In this document: positions 8,217 through 16,853 of the stretch, piece by piece | Layout: each line of letters begins with the position of its first letter | Position numbering within the stretch: the first letter of the stretch is position 1 | NCBI RefSeq assembly: GCF_026015985.1 | Contig: NZ_CP110389.1 | Location: 1,768,001 to 1,832,000 of the forward strand | Length of the DNA: 64,000 nucleotides | Source of the DNA: Rhodopseudomonas sp. P2A-2r | GTDB lineage: Bacteria; Pseudomonadota; Alphaproteobacteria; Rhizobiales; Xanthobacteraceae | Reading direction: 5' to 3' | Notes under the pieces: model-generated | Told to the model about the DNA's origin: nothing | Database searches by the model: none | What the model saw: the letters and a program-made list of their open reading frames with translations, nothing else | Position numbers and translations under genes: made by a program

Positions 8217-8963
8217 ATGACGAATTCTCTCTCTGGCAAGGTTGCGGTGGTGATTGGCGGTTCCGGCGGCATCGGTGCCGCGGCCGCGCGGATGCTTGCG
8301 GCCGAAGGCGCAACGGTCGTCGTGACCTGGCGTTCGGACGAAGCTGCCGCGACCACATTGCTTGCGGGGCTGCCGGGGCAGGGGCATTTCGCGCGACGCG
8401 CCGTGGTCGAGGAAACCGCGACGCTGACCGCTCTGGCCGCGGAGGTCGCAACGGAACTCGGTCGCTGCGATATCCTCGTCAACAGCGCCGGCTACACTAG
8501 GCCGATTCCTATCGCCGATCTCGACGCGCTTACCGATGACTGCATCGACGATATGTTCAAGGTCAACTGGCGCGGGCAGTTTGCCGCCATCCGCGCCTTC
8601 GCGCCGCTTCTCAAAGCGTCAGGCGATGGGCTGATCGTGAGTGTCTCGTCGATCGCCGGCCTCAGCGGCGTCGGCTCCAATCTCGCTTATGCCGCCATCA
8701 AGGCCGGCATCGATACCATGACCAAGTCGCTGGCGCGCGCGCTGGCGCCGGCGGTGCGCGTGATGTCGGTGTCGCCCGGCGTGGTCGCCACCGATTTCGT
8801 GCCGGGCCGCGATGCAGCTGCGCTGGAAAAGGTCGCGCTGACCATCCCGCTCAGGCGTGTCGCGACGGCCGAGGATGTCGGCCGCGCCATCGCCGCCTGC
8901 GCAACGCACTTGACCTATTCCACCGGCTCGCTGATCGTCGTCGATGGCGGCCGGGCGTTGTAA
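8217..8963 (+). CDS. Short-chain dehydrogenase/reductase (SDR)
   Basis: A 248-residue classical SDR. The cofactor loop GGSGGIG (residues 14-20) stands for TGxxxGIG, NSAG is at 88-91, the catalytic Ser is in VSSIAG (about 143-144), and Tyr157 and Lys161 form YAAIK. The C-terminal STGSLIVVDGGRAL is the usual SDR end. It would oxidise or reduce a hydroxyl/keto group with NAD(P)H. It lies 7 bases after the dioxygenase gene and 10 before the BKACE gene, so it belongs to the same operon and probably acts in the same aromatic or alicyclic pathway. The substrate cannot be read. Confidence 0.92.
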   Translation: MTNSLSGKVAVVIGGSGGIGAAAARMLAAEGATVVVTWRSDEAAATTLLAGLPGQGHFARRAVVEETATLTALAAEVATELGRCDILVNSAGYTRPIPIADLDALTDDCIDDMFKVNWRGQFAAIRAFAPLLKASGDGLIVSVSSIAGLSGVGSNLAYAAIKAGIDTMTKSLARALAPAVRVMSVSPGVVATDFVPGRDAAALEKVALTIPLRRVATAEDVGRAIAACATHLTYSTGSLIVVDGGRAL

Positions 8964-8973
8964 GGAGAGACCG

Positions 8974-9867
8974 ATGCGCCCGATCCTCGGCAAGATTGTT
9001 ATCACCTGCGCCGTCACCGGCAATCTGACACGGCCGGACCAGACGCCGCATCTGCCGATCACGCCGGAAGAAATTGCCGATGCGTGTCTCGGCGCCGCGG
9101 ATGCGGGCGCCGCGGTCGCGCACATCCATGTGCGCGAACCGGGCAGCGGCGCGCCGTCGATGAAGCTCGAATACTATCAGGACGTCGTGGCCCGCATCCG
9201 TGCCCGCAACCGCGACCTGATCCTCAACATCACCACAGGTCCCGGTGGCCGCTTTGTGCCGTCGCAGGACGATCCGAAGGTTGCCGCGGCCGGCACCACG
9301 CTGATGAATCCGGAAGAGCGCGTCGCGCATATCACCGCGCTGAAGCCGGATATCTGCACGCTCGATCTCAACACCATGAATTCCGGCGGGCAGGTGGTGA
9401 TCAACACGCCCGCCAATGTGCGGCGGATGGCGAAGGTGATCCGCGCGGCCGGCGTCAAGCCGGAGATCGAACTGTTCGATTCCGGCGACATTGCGCTGCT
9501 GCATGATCTTCTGGCTGACGGCACGCTGGGCGGCGGCCCGGCGCTGACCTCTTTCGTGATGGGCGTCAAATACGGTCTCCAGCCGTCGCCGGAGACCGTG
9601 CTCTACGCGCGCGGTCTGCTGCCGGCGGATGCGCATTTCACCGCGATCGGCATCGGTCGCGCGACTTTCCCGATGGTTGCGCAGTCGGTGCTGGCAGGCG
9701 GTCATGCCCGTACCGGTCTGGAAGATGCGGTAATGCTCGGTCGTGGCGTGCTGGCCCCGTCCAATGCGGCGATGGTGGAGAAGGCGCGGCGGATCATCGA
9801 GGAACTCGGCGTGCAGATTGCGACGCCCGCAGAGGCCCGTGCGCTGTTCGACCTGCCGGGCAACTGA
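8974..9867 (+). CDS. Beta-keto acid cleavage enzyme (BKACE, DUF849 family)
   Basis: A 297-residue TIM-barrel enzyme of the BKACE/Kce family, which uses acetyl-CoA to cleave a beta-keto acid into acetoacetate and a shortened acyl-CoA. The family opening KIVITCAVTGNLTRPDQTP is present; the Zn ligands HIH (His50, His52) follow at the second strand; the central CTLDLNTMN and C-terminal AIGIGR motifs are family-typical. ATG 8974 has the ribosome site AAGGAGAG. Context in a ring-cleavage operon suggests beta-ketoadipate or a related intermediate as substrate; some characterised BKACEs accept beta-ketoadipate. That assignment is inference. Confidence 0.9.
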   Translation: MRPILGKIVITCAVTGNLTRPDQTPHLPITPEEIADACLGAADAGAAVAHIHVREPGSGAPSMKLEYYQDVVARIRARNRDLILNITTGPGGRFVPSQDDPKVAAAGTTLMNPEERVAHITALKPDICTLDLNTMNSGGQVVINTPANVRRMAKVIRAAGVKPEIELFDSGDIALLHDLLADGTLGGGPALTSFVMGVKYGLQPSPETVLYARGLLPADAHFTAIGIGRATFPMVAQSVLAGGHARTGLEDAVMLGRGVLAPSNAAMVEKARRIIEELGVQIATPAEARALFDLPGN

Positions 9868-9908
9868 TCGAATCCGACGCGCCGCATGACATCATATAGA
9901 GGATCGGA

Positions 9909-10916
9909 ATGACGACATTCGCCAACGTGACTGCCACCTGTCTGCGGGTCGCCGCCAAGGCCGAGCGCATCGAGAGCGTTATACTCGGCATCGAGCGGCG
10001 TGCGCTCGCCTGTGCAAGCCCGAGCGATGCGCTGGTCGAGATCAAGGCAGCTGCAATCAATCCGTCGGACGCCAAGGCGACGCTCGGATTGATGCCGCAT
10101 GCCGTATTTCCACGGACGCCGGGCCGCGATTTTGCCGGCGTCGTCATCGACGGGCCGGCCGAACTGATCGGCAAGGAGGTGTTCGGCTCGTCCGGCGAAC
10201 TCGGCATCCGGCGCGACGGCACCCATGCCACGCATCTGGTGGTCGAGGCGTCGGCGCTGGTGGAAAAGCCCGCGAATATCAGCCTGGCGGAAGCCGCGGG
10301 CATCGGTGTGCCCTTCGTCACCGCACAGGAGGGCTTCCGCCGGACCGGCATGCCGAAGCCGGGCGAGACCGTTCTGATCCTCGGTCTCAACGGCAAGGTC
10401 GGCCAGGCCGCCACCCAGATCGCGTCATGGCAGGGCGCCCGCGTGATCGGCGTCGTGCGCAAGGACGAGCCATATGTGGGCGATGCCCATGGCGAAGTCA
10501 CTGTCATCAATTCCAGCCGCGATGACGTCGCAACCAAGGTGCGCGAACTCACCGGCGGCAAGGGCGTCGATATCGTCTACAACACCGTCGGCGAAGCCTA
10601 TTACGAAGCAGGCACCAAATCCCTCGCGCATCTCGGTCGCCAGATCTTCATCGCGTCCAACAAAACGACCGTACCGTTCGATATCTTCGCCTTCTATCGC
10701 GGCAAGCACACGTTTTTCGGTGTCGACTCGCTGTCGCTGTCGTCGCCGGAGGCTGCTGAAATTCTGCGCGATCTGGTGCCCGGCTTCGCGAGCGGCGCTC
10801 TGAAGCCGTATCCGATCAAGCCGGATGCGATCTATCCGCTGGCGCACGCGGCAGAGGCCTATGTCGCCGTGCTCGGCTCGTCGCGCGATCGTCTCATCTT
10901 CCAACCCAACGAGTAA
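9909..10916 (+). CDS. MDR superfamily zinc-independent NAD(P)H reductase (quinone oxidoreductase-like)
   Basis: A 335-residue medium-chain reductase: GroES-like N-domain (about 1-130, with AINPSDAK and TPGRDFAGVV), Rossmann domain with the motif ILGLNGKVGQAATQIA (about 155-170; usual GAxGxVG is here GLNGKVG), and the C-terminal return to the GroES fold. The Cys and His ligands of zinc alcohol dehydrogenases are absent, so it is of the quinone oxidoreductase/enoyl reductase type and would reduce a C=C or quinone with NADPH. It follows the BKACE gene by 41 bases in the same operon. It could reduce an unsaturated ring-cleavage product; this is inference. Confidence 0.88.
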   Translation: MTTFANVTATCLRVAAKAERIESVILGIERRALACASPSDALVEIKAAAINPSDAKATLGLMPHAVFPRTPGRDFAGVVIDGPAELIGKEVFGSSGELGIRRDGTHATHLVVEASALVEKPANISLAEAAGIGVPFVTAQEGFRRTGMPKPGETVLILGLNGKVGQAATQIASWQGARVIGVVRKDEPYVGDAHGEVTVINSSRDDVATKVRELTGGKGVDIVYNTVGEAYYEAGTKSLAHLGRQIFIASNKTTVPFDIFAFYRGKHTFFGVDSLSLSSPEAAEILRDLVPGFASGALKPYPIKPDAIYPLAHAAEAYVAVLGSSRDRLIFQPNE

Positions 10917-10921
10917 ACGTC

Positions 10922-11272
10922 ATGCATGTCGTCCGTCTCGATGATGCCCCTCGCTACGAGGCTCCCGGCCATACGGACATGCGGATGCTCCGTCTCCAGG
11001 GCCGCGATGCCGGCCCGAGCGATGTGATGTGGCTCGGCATGAGCCAGATCCTGCCGGGCGGCGGCATCACGCCATCCGCCTCGCCGGAAGAGAAATTCTA
11101 CGTCGTGCTCGATGGCGAAGTGACGTTCGAGACGCCGGAGGGCAAAGCGACGCTCGGTCAATGGGATTCCTGTCGCATCGCGCCCAACGAGACGCGCGCC
11201 TTGCGCAATGAGACGAAACGACCGGCTGTGGTGTTGCTTGCAATGCCACTGCCCAACTCCGCCAGAGGCTGA
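10922..11272 (+). CDS. Small cupin-domain protein
   Basis: A 116-residue single-domain cupin. A beta-rich core contains ILPGGGITPSASPEEKFYVVLDGEVTF (cupin motif 1 region with Glu in PEEKFYV) and a second motif QWDSCRIAPNE. The usual motif-1 histidines (G-x5-HxH) are missing: Ser/Pro stand in their place, so metal binding is doubtful and a structural, isomerase or sensing role is possible. It starts 5 bases after the MDR gene and is clearly part of the operon. No specific function is recognised. Confidence 0.82.
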   Translation: MHVVRLDDAPRYEAPGHTDMRMLRLQGRDAGPSDVMWLGMSQILPGGGITPSASPEEKFYVVLDGEVTFETPEGKATLGQWDSCRIAPNETRALRNETKRPAVVLLAMPLPNSARG

Positions 11273-11303
11273 AAGCCCGGCACTTCAACACAGGGAGGAT
11301 ATA

Positions 11304-12272
11304 ATGGACCGCCGACAATTCATGATCGGTGCCGGCCTTGCCGCGACGACGGCTATTACCGGCAGCTCCGCTCTTGCGCAGGCTTATCCCAATCAGCTCG
11401 TTCGCATCGTTGTGCCGTTTTCCGGCGGCAGCCTTACCGACATTCTCGCAAGGGCCGTGGCCGAGCGACTGACGGCAAAATGGAAGCAGCAGGTCATCGT
11501 TGAGAACAGGCCGGGCATCGCCGGCGTCAGCAGCATCGCCAAGGGGCCGGCGGATGGCTCCCAGATCATGCTGACCTCGAACGGCCATAGCGTAGTTGGC
11601 GTAATCAACAAGAACCTCGGCTTCGACCCGATCAAGGATTTCGCAACCATCAGCCGTGTCGGCTCGACCCCCGCGATCCTGATCGTGCCGCCCGATGCGC
11701 CCTACAAGACGCTGACCGAACTGATCACAGCAGCCAAGGCCAAGCCGGATTCACTGAGCTACAGCTCGGCCGGTGTCGGCAGTGCGACCGGCATTGCCGC
11801 CGAACTGTTCAAGCATCTCACGGGGACGAAGATGGTGCTGGTGCCGCATCGCGGCCTGCCGGAATCGTCGATGAGCATCATGCGTGGCGACACCAATCTC
11901 GCCTTCACCTATTTCGGTGTCAGTGGGGATTCCATCCAGGCCGGCAAGCTGCGCGCGCTGGCAGTCACCGGCAAGAGCCGAATGCCGCAATTGCCGGATG
12001 TGCCGACCTTCGCCGAGGCCGGTCTGCCGGAGTTTGTCTACGATAGCTGGTTTGGTATGCTCGCCGCCGCCACAGTGCCAAAATCCATCGTCAGCCAGAT
12101 CGCGCGCGACGTTGCCGAAGCGCTGGCCGATCCCGCGTTGAGCAAGCAGTTCGCCGTGCAGGCCGTTGAGATCGCCAGTTCGACGCCGGAGCTATTCGAG
12201 GCGGAGTTGCGCAGCGATGCCGAGCGCTACGGCAAACTCGTCGCGGTGTCGGCGGAGTTGCCGCCCAAATAG
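11304..12272 (+). CDS. Bug/TctC family periplasmic solute-binding protein
   Basis: A 322-residue protein with a Tat-like leader (MDRRQFMIGAGLAATTA) cleaved after ALAQA, then the Bug/TctC hallmark YPNQLVRIVVPFSGGSLTD, where the 'PxxxGGxxD' loop binds a carboxylate. The tail has LPDVPTFAEAGLPE, another conserved Bug feature. The ribosome site AGGGAGG is 6 bases before ATG 11304. Such proteins feed TctAB-type symporters or act as sensors; no TctA or TctB gene is in the window, so it is an orphan binding protein. Last gene of the LacI-controlled operon, so its ligand is probably the operon's carboxylated aromatic substrate (inference). Confidence 0.9.
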   Translation: MDRRQFMIGAGLAATTAITGSSALAQAYPNQLVRIVVPFSGGSLTDILARAVAERLTAKWKQQVIVENRPGIAGVSSIAKGPADGSQIMLTSNGHSVVGVINKNLGFDPIKDFATISRVGSTPAILIVPPDAPYKTLTELITAAKAKPDSLSYSSAGVGSATGIAAELFKHLTGTKMVLVPHRGLPESSMSIMRGDTNLAFTYFGVSGDSIQAGKLRALAVTGKSRMPQLPDVPTFAEAGLPEFVYDSWFGMLAAATVPKSIVSQIARDVAEALADPALSKQFAVQAVEIASSTPELFEAELRSDAERYGKLVAVSAELPPK

Positions 12273-12301
12273 CGACGGGCCGGCATCGAGCCGGCCCGTC
12301 G
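12273..12301 (+). terminator. GC-rich hairpin at the end of the dioxygenase operon
   Basis: Perfect 12-bp stem: CGACGGGCCGGC (12273-12284), loop ATCGA, matching arm 12290-12301. It begins right at the stop codon of the Bug protein and lies before the convergent sugar-binding-protein gene. There is no T-run after it on either strand, so it may act bidirectionally with other factors or as an mRNA end-stabiliser. Confidence 0.65.
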
Positions 12302-12330
12302 GTCGCATGACAAATCCGGAGGCCGGACGC

Positions 12331-13305
12331 TTATTTCGTCATATAGGCGTCGGGCGCGGGGCAGGTCCGGTCCTTGTAGGGAATGAGCCAGGGCGCGTAG
12401 TTCGCCTTGGTGATGATGGCGCCGGGAATGGTGATCTGCTTCGGCGCGCTCTTGCCGCGGATCGCATTCAGTCCAACTGCGGTGGCGACGCAGCCGATCT
12501 TGAAGCCGTCGAATTCAGCGATCGCCAGCAGGGTGCCCGCCTTCACCGCTTCGACCGCTTCCGGCACGCCGTTGATGGAAACCACGGCGACATTCTTGCG
12601 GCCGGCGGCGTTGAGTGCCTCGATGGCGCCCAGCGCGGAGGCATCGGCGGCGGAGATCACGCCATCGATATTGCTGAACTGCTGAATCAGGTTTTCCATC
12701 GTCTGCATGCCGAGCAGGCGCTGGAAATTTGCCGGCTGCGAGGCCAGCACCTTGATGTTCGGATAATCCTTCACGGCCGCGTCGAAGCCACGCTTGCGTT
12801 CGTCACCGGTGGTCGAACCCTTGACGCCTTCGAGAATAACCACATTGCCCTTGCCGCCGAGATGATCGAACAGGGTCTTTGCGATTTCATAGCCGAGCTT
12901 GTAGTCGTCCTGGCCGACATAGGAGAGATACGGAGCATCACCGCCGCGGTCGTTATAGTTGATAATCGGCAGGCCGGACTCGATCAGACGCTTGATGGTC
13001 GGCAATTGCGCCTTGGCGTCGATCGGCATGAACAGCATCAGGTTCGGCTTTGTGACGCCGACATCCTCAAGCTGCGACATGCCCTCGGTGATGTTGTTGG
13101 GCTTGGTCGGCGTGTAGTTCTTGACCGTCGCATTCATCTTGGCCGCCATTTGTGCGACGCCGGCCCGCACGCCTTCAAAATGTGGGTCCACCTGGTTCTT
13201 GGTGAATGCCGCAATTGTTTCGCCGTCGGCCAGGGCGGCCGAGTGGGACAGGGTGCCGCAGATCAGCGCGGCGACAACGCATCGAAGTGGTCTTGTGGTT
13301 CGCAT
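12331..13305 (-). CDS. Sugar-type ABC transporter periplasmic binding protein (RbsB-like)
   Basis: A 324-residue protein with a Sec signal peptide (about residues 1-26, ending SAALA) and the Peripla_BP_4 fold: first strand ETIAAFTKNQVDPHFEGV, then DGVISAADASALGAIEAL and VVSINGVPEA, the usual ligand-pocket loops of ribose/galactose-type proteins. Last gene of the minus-strand operon Rid - ATPase - permease - permease - binding protein. The window has no sugar kinase or isomerase, and a Rid gene heads the operon, so the ligand may be an amino sugar, polyol or other non-sugar compound. It converges on the dioxygenase operon over a 29-base gap that holds the hairpin 12273-12301. Confidence 0.9.
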   Translation of the reverse strand: MRTTRPLRCVVAALICGTLSHSAALADGETIAAFTKNQVDPHFEGVRAGVAQMAAKMNATVKNYTPTKPNNITEGMSQLEDVGVTKPNLMLFMPIDAKAQLPTIKRLIESGLPIINYNDRGGDAPYLSYVGQDDYKLGYEIAKTLFDHLGGKGNVVILEGVKGSTTGDERKRGFDAAVKDYPNIKVLASQPANFQRLLGMQTMENLIQQFSNIDGVISAADASALGAIEALNAAGRKNVAVVSINGVPEAVEAVKAGTLLAIAEFDGFKIGCVATAVGLNAIRGKSAPKQITIPGAIITKANYAPWLIPYKDRTCPAPDAYMTK

Positions 13306-13351
13306 GATGGCCCCTTTTGGTTTGTGGATGGCGAAAAGTGACGTGGTCGAT

Positions 13352-14332
13352 TCAGGTGCCTCCGGAGCGGCGCCTGCTGATGGCGAGGTCCGCGAGGATG
13401 GCGATCAGCACGACGGCGCCGTTGACCAGCGGATGCCAGGTCGCGGCGACGTTGAGCAGATTGAGGCCGTTGACAATGATGGTCAGCAGGATCGCGCCGA
13501 GCACTGTGCCGACGATGTTGCCGCTGCCGCCGAACAGCGAGGTGCCACCGACCAGCACGGCCGCAATGGCCGGCAGCAGTAGCGGCTCGCCGATGCCGGG
13601 CTCGGCAGCGTTCAGCCGTGCGAGGTACACCAGCGCCGCGACGCCGGCGGTCAGGCCGCTCAGCACGTAGAGCAGGAGCCGGCGTCGCTCGACGGGAACG
13701 CCGGACAGGAATGCCGCGGTCTGGTTTGCCCCCATGAAGTAGGCTTCCCGTCCGAAGGTGGTGCGACGCAGAAGCACGCTGCAGGCGACACAGATCACAA
13801 GCGTGATCCACATCGGCAGCGGCACGCCAAGCAAGAATCCGGTGCCGAAATAGCGAAATGACATCGGCATGCCGTAGATGGTCTGCCCGGCCATGAACCA
13901 GTAAGCCATGCCTTGGGCGACCCACAGCATGCCGAAAGTGGCGAGAAAAGGCGGCAGCCGCAGCCGGTTGATCATCAGCCCGTTGGCAAAGCCGATCAGC
14001 GTTCCCGTGCTGATGGCGACAATGACGCCGTACCATGGATTGCCCGTGGACTTGATTGCGGCGGCTGCGAGACAGGCCGACAGCGTCAGATTGGCGCCCA
14101 CCGACAGATCGAGGCCGCCGCCAATGATCACCAGGGTGAGGCCGGAGGCAACGAGGAACAGCAGGCTCGCCTGTCGGAGCAAGTTGAGCAGGTTGCTGAC
14201 CGACGCGAAGCCGGGATCGACAGCGCTGAGCGCGCCGGCGATCAGCACGATCAGGAACACACGACCAAGCAGGGCAGCCGCGTCTGGTGAAAGTCGTGCA
14301 GGCCGGACGTGGGGCGTTGCGGAGATTGTCAT
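13352..14332 (-). CDS. Sugar-type ABC transporter permease (RbsC-like), second permease
   Basis: A 326-residue inner-membrane permease with about nine hydrophobic segments. It shows the RbsC/AraH hallmark GLTLVIIGGGLDLSVGA (about residues 70-86) and the C-terminal AAVLVGGTSLFGGSGNIVGT loop that contacts the ATPase. The frame is open to 14404, but ATG 14332 is the start because it forms an ATGA overlap with the stop of the preceding permease gene, like the other junctions of this operon. It pairs with the permease at 14329-15306 as a heterodimeric channel. Confidence 0.9.
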   Translation of the reverse strand: MTISATPHVRPARLSPDAAALLGRVFLIVLIAGALSAVDPGFASVSNLLNLLRQASLLFLVASGLTLVIIGGGLDLSVGANLTLSACLAAAAIKSTGNPWYGVIVAISTGTLIGFANGLMINRLRLPPFLATFGMLWVAQGMAYWFMAGQTIYGMPMSFRYFGTGFLLGVPLPMWITLVICVACSVLLRRTTFGREAYFMGANQTAAFLSGVPVERRRLLLYVLSGLTAGVAALVYLARLNAAEPGIGEPLLLPAIAAVLVGGTSLFGGSGNIVGTVLGAILLTIIVNGLNLLNVAATWHPLVNGAVVLIAILADLAISRRRSGGT

Positions 14333-15306
14333 GTCGGCTGCCTCAGCCATTGTTTGCGCGCCTGGTCGATCAGCAAAGCGAGGATCAGCAGGATGCCGAT
14401 GCACACCACCTGCAGCGACGAGTCGATGGAGAGGATGTTGAGGCCATTGCGCAGCACCGTGATGGCGAGTGCGCCGAGCACCGCGCCGAACAGCCAGCCC
14501 TGTCCCTTCTCGAACGAAGTGCCGCCAAGGACCACCGCGGCAATCGCCTCGAATTCCATGCCGATGCCGACGGTCGGGTGAGCCGAATTGGTGCGTCCGA
14601 TCAACAGCACCGCGGATAGTCCGATGATCGCGCTGCCGAGCATATAGACGCCGAGATGGACGAGATTGGCGCTAATCCCTGCCAGACGCAGCGCATCCTT
14701 GTTGCCGCCGATGGCGATCACATAGTTGCCGAGCCGTGTTCGGTATAACAGCAGCCAGAGCGCGGCATAGAGGATCACGGCGATGGCAATTGGCGTCGGA
14801 ACAACCCCGAGCTGCGATCGATAGAACGTCTCGATGGTGGGCGTGAAGCCGCCAACCGGATCGCCATTGGTGATGACCAGCGCGATGCCCTGCATCAGGC
14901 CCATCGTGCCCAGCGTGACGACGAAGGCGGGCAGCGCGAGATAGGCTATCATCACGCCGTTGAGGGCACCGAACGCGATGCTGACCGCGAGCGCAAGCGC
15001 GCAGGCTGCAGTTATTCCCCAGCCGGCGAGCAGCGCCTCGGCGACGATGACGCCGCTAAGCCCGAGCAAGGCTCCCGCAGACAGATCAAGGCCTTCGGTA
15101 AGGATGATCAGCGTCATCGGTAGCGCGATCATCAGCAGGAGCGACGTCTGCAGGCCGACATTGACGAGATTAGTCTGCGACAGGAATCGCGGATTGGCGA
15201 GCGTAAACAGCACGAACATCAGCACCAGCAGAATACCCGCGCCGGGCACCGCGCCGAGGCGTTGCATGAGGCTCGGCCCGCGCGCGGGCTCCGTCAGGAC
15301 ATTCAT
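14329..15306 (-). CDS. Sugar-type ABC transporter permease (RbsC-like), first permease
   Basis: A 325-residue permease with the family motif PMTLIILTEGLDLSAGALLG (about residues 62-80) and AVVLGGTSFEKGQGWLFGA near residue 260. The frame extends upstream to 15405 in shadow of the ATPase, but ATG 15306 overlaps the ATPase stop codon as ATGA, so that start is chosen. Two non-identical permeases in one operon is usual for part of this family (for example AI-2 or xylitol-type importers), while ribose and xylose importers use a single homodimeric permease. Confidence 0.9.
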   Translation of the reverse strand: MNVLTEPARGPSLMQRLGAVPGAGILLVLMFVLFTLANPRFLSQTNLVNVGLQTSLLLMIALPMTLIILTEGLDLSAGALLGLSGVIVAEALLAGWGITAACALALAVSIAFGALNGVMIAYLALPAFVVTLGTMGLMQGIALVITNGDPVGGFTPTIETFYRSQLGVVPTPIAIAVILYAALWLLLYRTRLGNYVIAIGGNKDALRLAGISANLVHLGVYMLGSAIIGLSAVLLIGRTNSAHPTVGIGMEFEAIAAVVLGGTSFEKGQGWLFGAVLGALAITVLRNGLNILSIDSSLQVVCIGILLILALLIDQARKQWLRQPT

Positions 15307-16853
15307 TGATGCACCGCTAGTTCGAGGATGGCCCGTTCCGTCATCGCGTCGCCCACGAGATGGCCGACGATGCGATTGTCGCGCATCACGTAGGCCCGGT
15401 CGCACAGTTGTACGAGCTCAGGCAATTCCGAGCTGATGACGACGACGCTGGCGCCGCCATCGACCAGTTGGTCGATAAGGCGATAAATCTCGACCTTGGC
15501 ACCGATATCGACGCCGCGGGTGGGCTCGTCGAGCAAAAACAGCTTGGCGCCGGCGGCGAGCCACTTCGCCAGAACGACCTTCTGTTGGTTGCCGCCACTG
15601 AGGGTGCGAACGGTCTGGCGCGTGCCATGGGCGGCGATGGCCAGCTGCTCGATCAGCTTGCGGGTGTCGCGCTCCGCGACGGCCGGTGAGAACCAGCTGG
15701 CGGTGAAGCTGCGCCACAGCGAGGCAATGGTCGCGTTGTCGCGGATGTCGAGGGCCAATGCGAGGCCCTCCTGCTTGCGGTCTTCGGGCAGCAACGCCAT
15801 GCCGGCGCGCACCCGCGCATCCAGCGTGCCGGGCGCGGGCGCTCCCAGCCACGCGATCTCGCCGCTGGTGATGGGATCTGCGCCGAATAGCGCGCGGACG
15901 ACTTCGGTGCGCCCGGATCCGACGAGTCCCGCGAGACCCACCACTTCGCCGGCGCGGATCTCGATAGAGATATCCGATAGTTTTGCGGTGCTGATGCCCG
16001 CGGCGAACAGGACCGGGTCCCCTGGTGCGCGAGGTGTACGCGCCAGCTGGGATCCGGAAGCGCGGCCGATCATCGCGCCAACCATCTCGGTTTGGCTCAT
16101 GGCACCGCGCAGCAGGCTTGTCACCACGGCTCCATCACGCAGGATGGTGATGCGATCGCCGAGCATCTGCACTTCTTTCATGCGATGGGAAATGTAGACG
16201 ATGGCGACGCCGCGTTCGGTCAAGCGGGCGATGGTCTGGAACAGCCGCTCGGATTCGCGCTCCGAGATCGCGGCGGTCGGCTCGTCCATCACCAGTACGC
16301 GTGCATTTTGCGACAGCGCTTTGGCGATCTCCACCATCTGCTGCTGCGCCACGCCAAGCTCGGCGGCATAGGACCGGGTATCGTAGTCGAGCCCGAGATC
16401 GTCGAGGATGATGCGGGCCGCGGCATGCATGGCGGCGGCATCGACAAGACCGAAACGACTGAACTTCGCTTCGCGGCCGAGAAAGATGTTCTGCGCGATG
16501 TCCAGATAGGGAACCAGCGAGAATTCCTGGAAGATCACCGCGATGCCGAGCGCGGCGGCATCGGCGGGGCGGGCAATCGTGACCGGTCGCCCCTCGATGG
16601 CGATCTGGCCGCGCTCCGCGGCATAGGCGCCGTACAGCACCTTGATCAGCGTCGACTTCCCGGCGCCGTTCTGGCCGAGAATGACATGCACTTCGCCAGC
16701 ATGAATATCGAGAGAGACGTTCTTCAGCGCGTGGACGCCCGGAAACGACTTGTCGATTCCGCTGAGGCACAACAGCGGCACGGCCGCTGCGCCCGCAGTG
16801 GCATGCCCGGCGTGATTTTCTCGGCTGTCCTGAACGTCGGTGCCATGCATCAT
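15303..16853 (-). CDS. Sugar-type ABC transporter duplicated ATPase (RbsA/XylG-like)
   Basis: A 516-residue protein with two ATPase domains. Domain 1: Walker A GQNGAGKSTL (about 59-68), signature region ELGVAQQQMVEIAKAL (degenerate, as usual in RbsA), Walker B VLVMDEPTAAI. Domain 2: degenerate P-loop GLVGSGRTEVVRALFG, canonical signature LSGGNQQKVVLAKWL and Walker B LFLLDEPTRGVDIG. This asymmetry (good Walker A plus poor signature, then the reverse) is normal for the family. It energises the two permeases downstream. Its ATG at 16853 overlaps the Rid stop as ATGA, so transport and Rid genes are co-translated. Confidence 0.93.
   Translation of the reverse strand: MMHGTDVQDSRENHAGHATAGAAAVPLLCLSGIDKSFPGVHALKNVSLDIHAGEVHVILGQNGAGKSTLIKVLYGAYAAERGQIAIEGRPVTIARPADAAALGIAVIFQEFSLVPYLDIAQNIFLGREAKFSRFGLVDAAAMHAAARIILDDLGLDYDTRSYAAELGVAQQQMVEIAKALSQNARVLVMDEPTAAISERESERLFQTIARLTERGVAIVYISHRMKEVQMLGDRITILRDGAVVTSLLRGAMSQTEMVGAMIGRASGSQLARTPRAPGDPVLFAAGISTAKLSDISIEIRAGEVVGLAGLVGSGRTEVVRALFGADPITSGEIAWLGAPAPGTLDARVRAGMALLPEDRKQEGLALALDIRDNATIASLWRSFTASWFSPAVAERDTRKLIEQLAIAAHGTRQTVRTLSGGNQQKVVLAKWLAAGAKLFLLDEPTRGVDIGAKVEIYRLIDQLVDGGASVVVISSELPELVQLCDRAYVMRDNRIVGHLVGDAMTERAILELAVHQ

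Noticed and set aside
12166..13341. 391-codon open frame on the plus strand
   Set aside because: Antisense to the sugar-binding-protein gene; composition rich in Arg/Gly/Asp as usual for antisense shadows, and no start signal.
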